Positions 61,517 through 64,000 of a stretch of DNA of 64,000 nucleotides are shown here, one piece after another. A program made the position numbers and the translations under genes. The stretch lies in the NCBI RefSeq assembly GCF_036416795.1, contig NZ_CP143867.1, forward strand, positions 3,898,001 through 3,962,000, in the 5' to 3' direction. The notes under the pieces were generated by a model that saw nothing but the letters and a program-made list of their open reading frames with translations, was not told where the DNA came from and searched no databases. Within the stretch, counting starts at the first letter, position 1. Every line of letters starts with the position of its first letter. The stretch is from Bacteroides sp. MSB163 (GTDB lineage: Bacteria; Bacteroidota; Bacteroidia; Bacteroidales; Bacteroidaceae).

Positions 61517-64000
61517 ATGAATAATTGTTACAGGGGTTATATATTAATTGCTTTTTTGGTTTGTTCGCTGGCGGTATATGGACAGACTGAAATGCAGGCT
61601 ATAGATACTCTTCGCAACATCCGGTTACAGGAGGTGATTGTTACTGCTACTCAATCAGATGCTCCGGGAACCCGTTCTGTCATTGGGCAGGATGCTATTC
61701 GTCATATACAGGTTACTGACCTTTCTGGCTTATCTCAATTATTGCCCGGCGTTCTTGTACGCAATCCGGATCAGAATGTTCCGGCTGCCTTTACCATCCG
61801 CAGTGCAACTTATGAAAATACGACTAATGCTTTAGGGACAGCCATAGTGGTGGATGGACTCCGCATGAATAATAATGCCAATATGCAGCAAATGGGACTT
61901 GAAGGTAGGGGAAGCCTCTTTAATAGCACGGTGTTATCCGGTTTCGACGTGCGTTCTTTGTCTCCATCTTCTGTGGAGTCGGCCGAGGTGATACGTGGTG
62001 TTCCTTCGGCACGTTATGGGGATGTGACCAGTGGTGTTGTTCTGGTTAAGTCGAAAGCCGGGATACAACCTCTTACTATCGGTATTCGTCTGACAGCTAC
62101 GGAGAAACTTGCTTCTGTGGGGAAGGGCATTGCGATCAGTAATAATGGGGGAACTCTCTATTTAGGAGCTGATTATGCACTTTCAAACCAATCGCCTCAA
62201 GTCTTTGAAGAATCTTATCAAAGATTTGGAATCCAAGCGGCTTATGCGAAGGATTTCCGGTCGGCTACTTTGCGTCTTAATATGCGTGGTTATTGGATGA
62301 AGGACAATGATAAAAGAGGGCAGAATACAGTGGATGGTGAATTTCGGAAATACCTGGATCAAAACATATCTTTTTCTGCTAACGGACAGTGGAAATTGAA
62401 TCGCTCCTGGATTTCCAATCTTGAATATCAGCTAGGGTTTACGTATGGAAGCCAGAAGAATGAATCCAGTACATATTATTCGGGAACACAGCAAGTCACT
62501 ACCTATACCGCACAGGCAGGTGAACATGCCGGAGTGTTCCTGCCTCCCCATTATTTCTCTCAGTTATCCGTTGAAGGCAAGCCATTGAGCGGAGATGTAT
62601 CGTTGACTGCCAATCACAGAAAAACGATGGGTGAGAACATCAGTAACCATTTTCAACTGGGACTTCATGCTGAGGTGGAAGGGAATCGTGGAAAAGGAAT
62701 CTGTTTCAATCCTCTTCGTCCTCCCTTGAAAATGCTCAGAGTGCGCACAAGGTCTTATCGGGATATACCTTTATTATATAAGTATTCTGCTTTTGCTGAA
62801 AATCACTTTATTCTCCGTTATGGGAAGATGCGGACCGAAGTGCAGGCGGGAGTACGTTTTACTCAGTTGCCGACTAAGCGTCTACAACGGAACTTTTCTG
62901 TTGATCCGCGTATCAATCTTTCCCAGATATTTATTGATAGGACGGATGATGCTTTTCTAAGTCGTTTCAGTGTACGTCTGGGGTGGGGATTGATGCATAA
63001 GATGCCTGTACTTGCTTATTTGTATCCCGATAAATCGTATACGGATATGAATTGTTTTACGTACAATGATGCTGAGAATAATCAGCGTCTGACCGTCATG
63101 CATACATTTGTAACTGACCGTAATTTTAACTCCGACTTGCGTTTGCCTGTTAATCAGAAGTTTGAAATAGGGGTAAATTTCCGGATAGGAGGTGTTACTG
63201 CGGATGTGGTATGGTTTAAGGAACATCTCAAAAATGGCTATTGCACCTCCCAACTTGCCGAACCTTTTTCCTATCGCCGCTATTCCCCCTTGATTAGTAA
63301 AGGAGAACAACCGGAATTGACGGATGAGGGTGTCATGAATGATGGTGAACTTCTTTCATATACTTTGAATACTACGTTTGCTACCTATTTATCACCCCAG
63401 AATGGTATAGAACAGGAAAAACAAGGTGTTGAGTATACCATTGGTCCGATTCATTCAAAGACGCTGCGTTCTTCATTTTACATAAGTGGCGGATATCTGG
63501 ATGTATGCGAAAAGAATACGGCACTTTCTGCCTTGCATCCCCAGATAGAAGTGAATGGAAAAGCTTACCCTTATGTAGGTATTTACGAAACAGGGTCTTC
63601 TGTTGCGAATACTCAAATCTGGCAGCAATTGAATAGCCGGTTTCAGTGTGTTACTCAAATTCCCGGAATCGGTTTGATCACAAGCCTAACGCTTCAGGCG
63701 GTGTGGATGGATAAACAACAGCGGGGAATGGAGAGTCGGTTTAATAATCCTGTGTACACGGATAATAATAATCAGAAGTGCTTGAATCCGGTTTATTATA
63801 TAGATGGAGAGGGAAACCAACATCCTTTCACGCCGGACATGGCGACGGATGAATGTTTTGCTGATTTAGTGATCAGAGCGAATACAACTACCGCTTTTCT
63901 GAAGGACTCGTATAAACCTTATTTCTTATTGAATCTTCGGGTTACTAAAGAGATAGGACGTCATGTTTCGGTTGCTTTTTGTGCTAATAACCTGCTGCAA
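61517..64000 (+). CDS. TonB-dependent receptor, 5' part
   Basis: Frame from ATG 61517 open to the window end (828 codons). Signal peptide NNCYRGYILIAFLVCSLAVY-like, a TonB-box-like LQEVIVTATQSDAPG, and a plug domain (SGLSQLLPGVLVRNPDQNVP, FTIRSATYENTTNALG, SVESAEVIRGVPSARYGDVT) are followed by barrel strands. No SusC-type N-terminal carboxypeptidase-like repeat is seen, so it is more like a metal- or vitamin-type receptor than a SusC. It imports a ligand with TonB energy; the ligand is not readable. Divergent from the membrane AraC regulator with 182 bases between. Confidence 0.92.
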   Translation, partial: MNNCYRGYILIAFLVCSLAVYGQTEMQAIDTLRNIRLQEVIVTATQSDAPGTRSVIGQDAIRHIQVTDLSGLSQLLPGVLVRNPDQNVPAAFTIRSATYENTTNALGTAIVVDGLRMNNNANMQQMGLEGRGSLFNSTVLSGFDVRSLSPSSVESAEVIRGVPSARYGDVTSGVVLVKSKAGIQPLTIGIRLTATEKLASVGKGIAISNNGGTLYLGADYALSNQSPQVFEESYQRFGIQAAYAKDFRSATLRLNMRGYWMKDNDKRGQNTVDGEFRKYLDQNISFSANGQWKLNRSWISNLEYQLGFTYGSQKNESSTYYSGTQQVTTYTAQAGEHAGVFLPPHYFSQLSVEGKPLSGDVSLTANHRKTMGENISNHFQLGLHAEVEGNRGKGICFNPLRPPLKMLRVRTRSYRDIPLLYKYSAFAENHFILRYGKMRTEVQAGVRFTQLPTKRLQRNFSVDPRINLSQIFIDRTDDAFLSRFSVRLGWGLMHKMPVLAYLYPDKSYTDMNCFTYNDAENNQRLTVMHTFVTDRNFNSDLRLPVNQKFEIGVNFRIGGVTADVVWFKEHLKNGYCTSQLAEPFSYRRYSPLISKGEQPELTDEGVMNDGELLSYTLNTTFATYLSPQNGIEQEKQGVEYTIGPIHSKTLRSSFYISGGYLDVCEKNTALSALHPQIEVNGKAYPYVGIYETGSSVANTQIWQQLNSRFQCVTQIPGIGLITSLTLQAVWMDKQQRGMESRFNNPVYTDNNNQKCLNPVYYIDGEGNQHPFTPDMATDECFADLVIRANTTTAFLKDSYKPYFLLNLRVTKEIGRHVSVAFCANNLLQ

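Noticed and set aside
1..64000. CRISPR array
   Set aside because: No set of regularly spaced direct repeats was seen; the only tandem repeat cluster (59904-59993) has no unique spacers.

Overview
The window reads as chromosome of a gut Bacteroides (family Bacteroidaceae). Evidence: promoters of the TAnnTTTG / TTTG type used by the Bacteroidota primary sigma factor, a 1349-residue hybrid two-component system, TonB-dependent receptors, NigD-like and OmpA-like proteins, a pfl operon, and several remnants of CTnDOT-type conjugative transposons. Nothing suggests a phage or plasmid.

Layout. 1-9.2 kb: the 3' end of an outer-membrane beta-barrel gene, an LtaS-like membrane sulfatase-fold enzyme, then an acetyltransferase and a complete RND efflux operon (adaptor, pump, outer-membrane channel) with overlapping or abutting genes. 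9.3-13.9 kb: a regulatory trio resembling RteA, RteB and RteC of CTnDOT, with a good sigma-54 promoter and upstream dyads in front of the rteC-like gene. 13.9-18.85 kb: a module of three mutually homologous genes of unknown function (called A, B, C here) and two small helix-turn-helix genes, followed by a decayed second copy. In this module A, B, C and the first HTH gene are each continuous reading frames broken by exactly one in-frame TGA; the same TGA sites recur in decayed copies at 18.3 kb and 38.6-40.8 kb. This is the most unusual signal in the window.

18.9-33.8 kb: a stress or envelope island with Mn catalase, YtxH-like and GlsB-like small proteins, a LEA-like lipoprotein, a MINPP-type histidine phosphatase, an MscS channel, a cytoplasmic alpha-amylase, YihY, an OmpA-family protein and a YrzE-like membrane protein. 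34-38 kb: a hybrid two-component regulator. 38.1-41.1 kb: conjugative-transposon debris (ParA/TraA-like pseudogene, decayed B and C genes, two HTH genes) ending at a tRNA-Ser(GGA) gene. 41.1-46.5 kb: a LacI repressor divergent from an aldose dehydrogenase / lactonase-like amidohydrolase / FucP-like transporter / zinc dehydrogenase operon, probably oxidation of L-fucose or a similar sugar. 46.6-52.4 kb: NigD-like lipoprotein, ECF sigma factor with a membrane-anchored beta-barrel partner, and pflB-pflA.

52.9-56.2 kb: tRNA-Ser(TGA) followed by a second patch of conjugative-transposon debris (DUF3873, frameshifted DUF3872, broken DUF4143 ATPase) plus an AT-rich HEPN-like gene. 56.3-64 kb: a putative phosphodiesterase-fold protein, class I fructose-bisphosphate aldolase, an unusual fusion of a beta-helix-like domain to a contractile-injection-system tape-measure domain, a membrane AraC regulator, and a divergent TonB-dependent receptor running off the end.

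All assignments were made by reading the sequence and recalling families; no database search was run.
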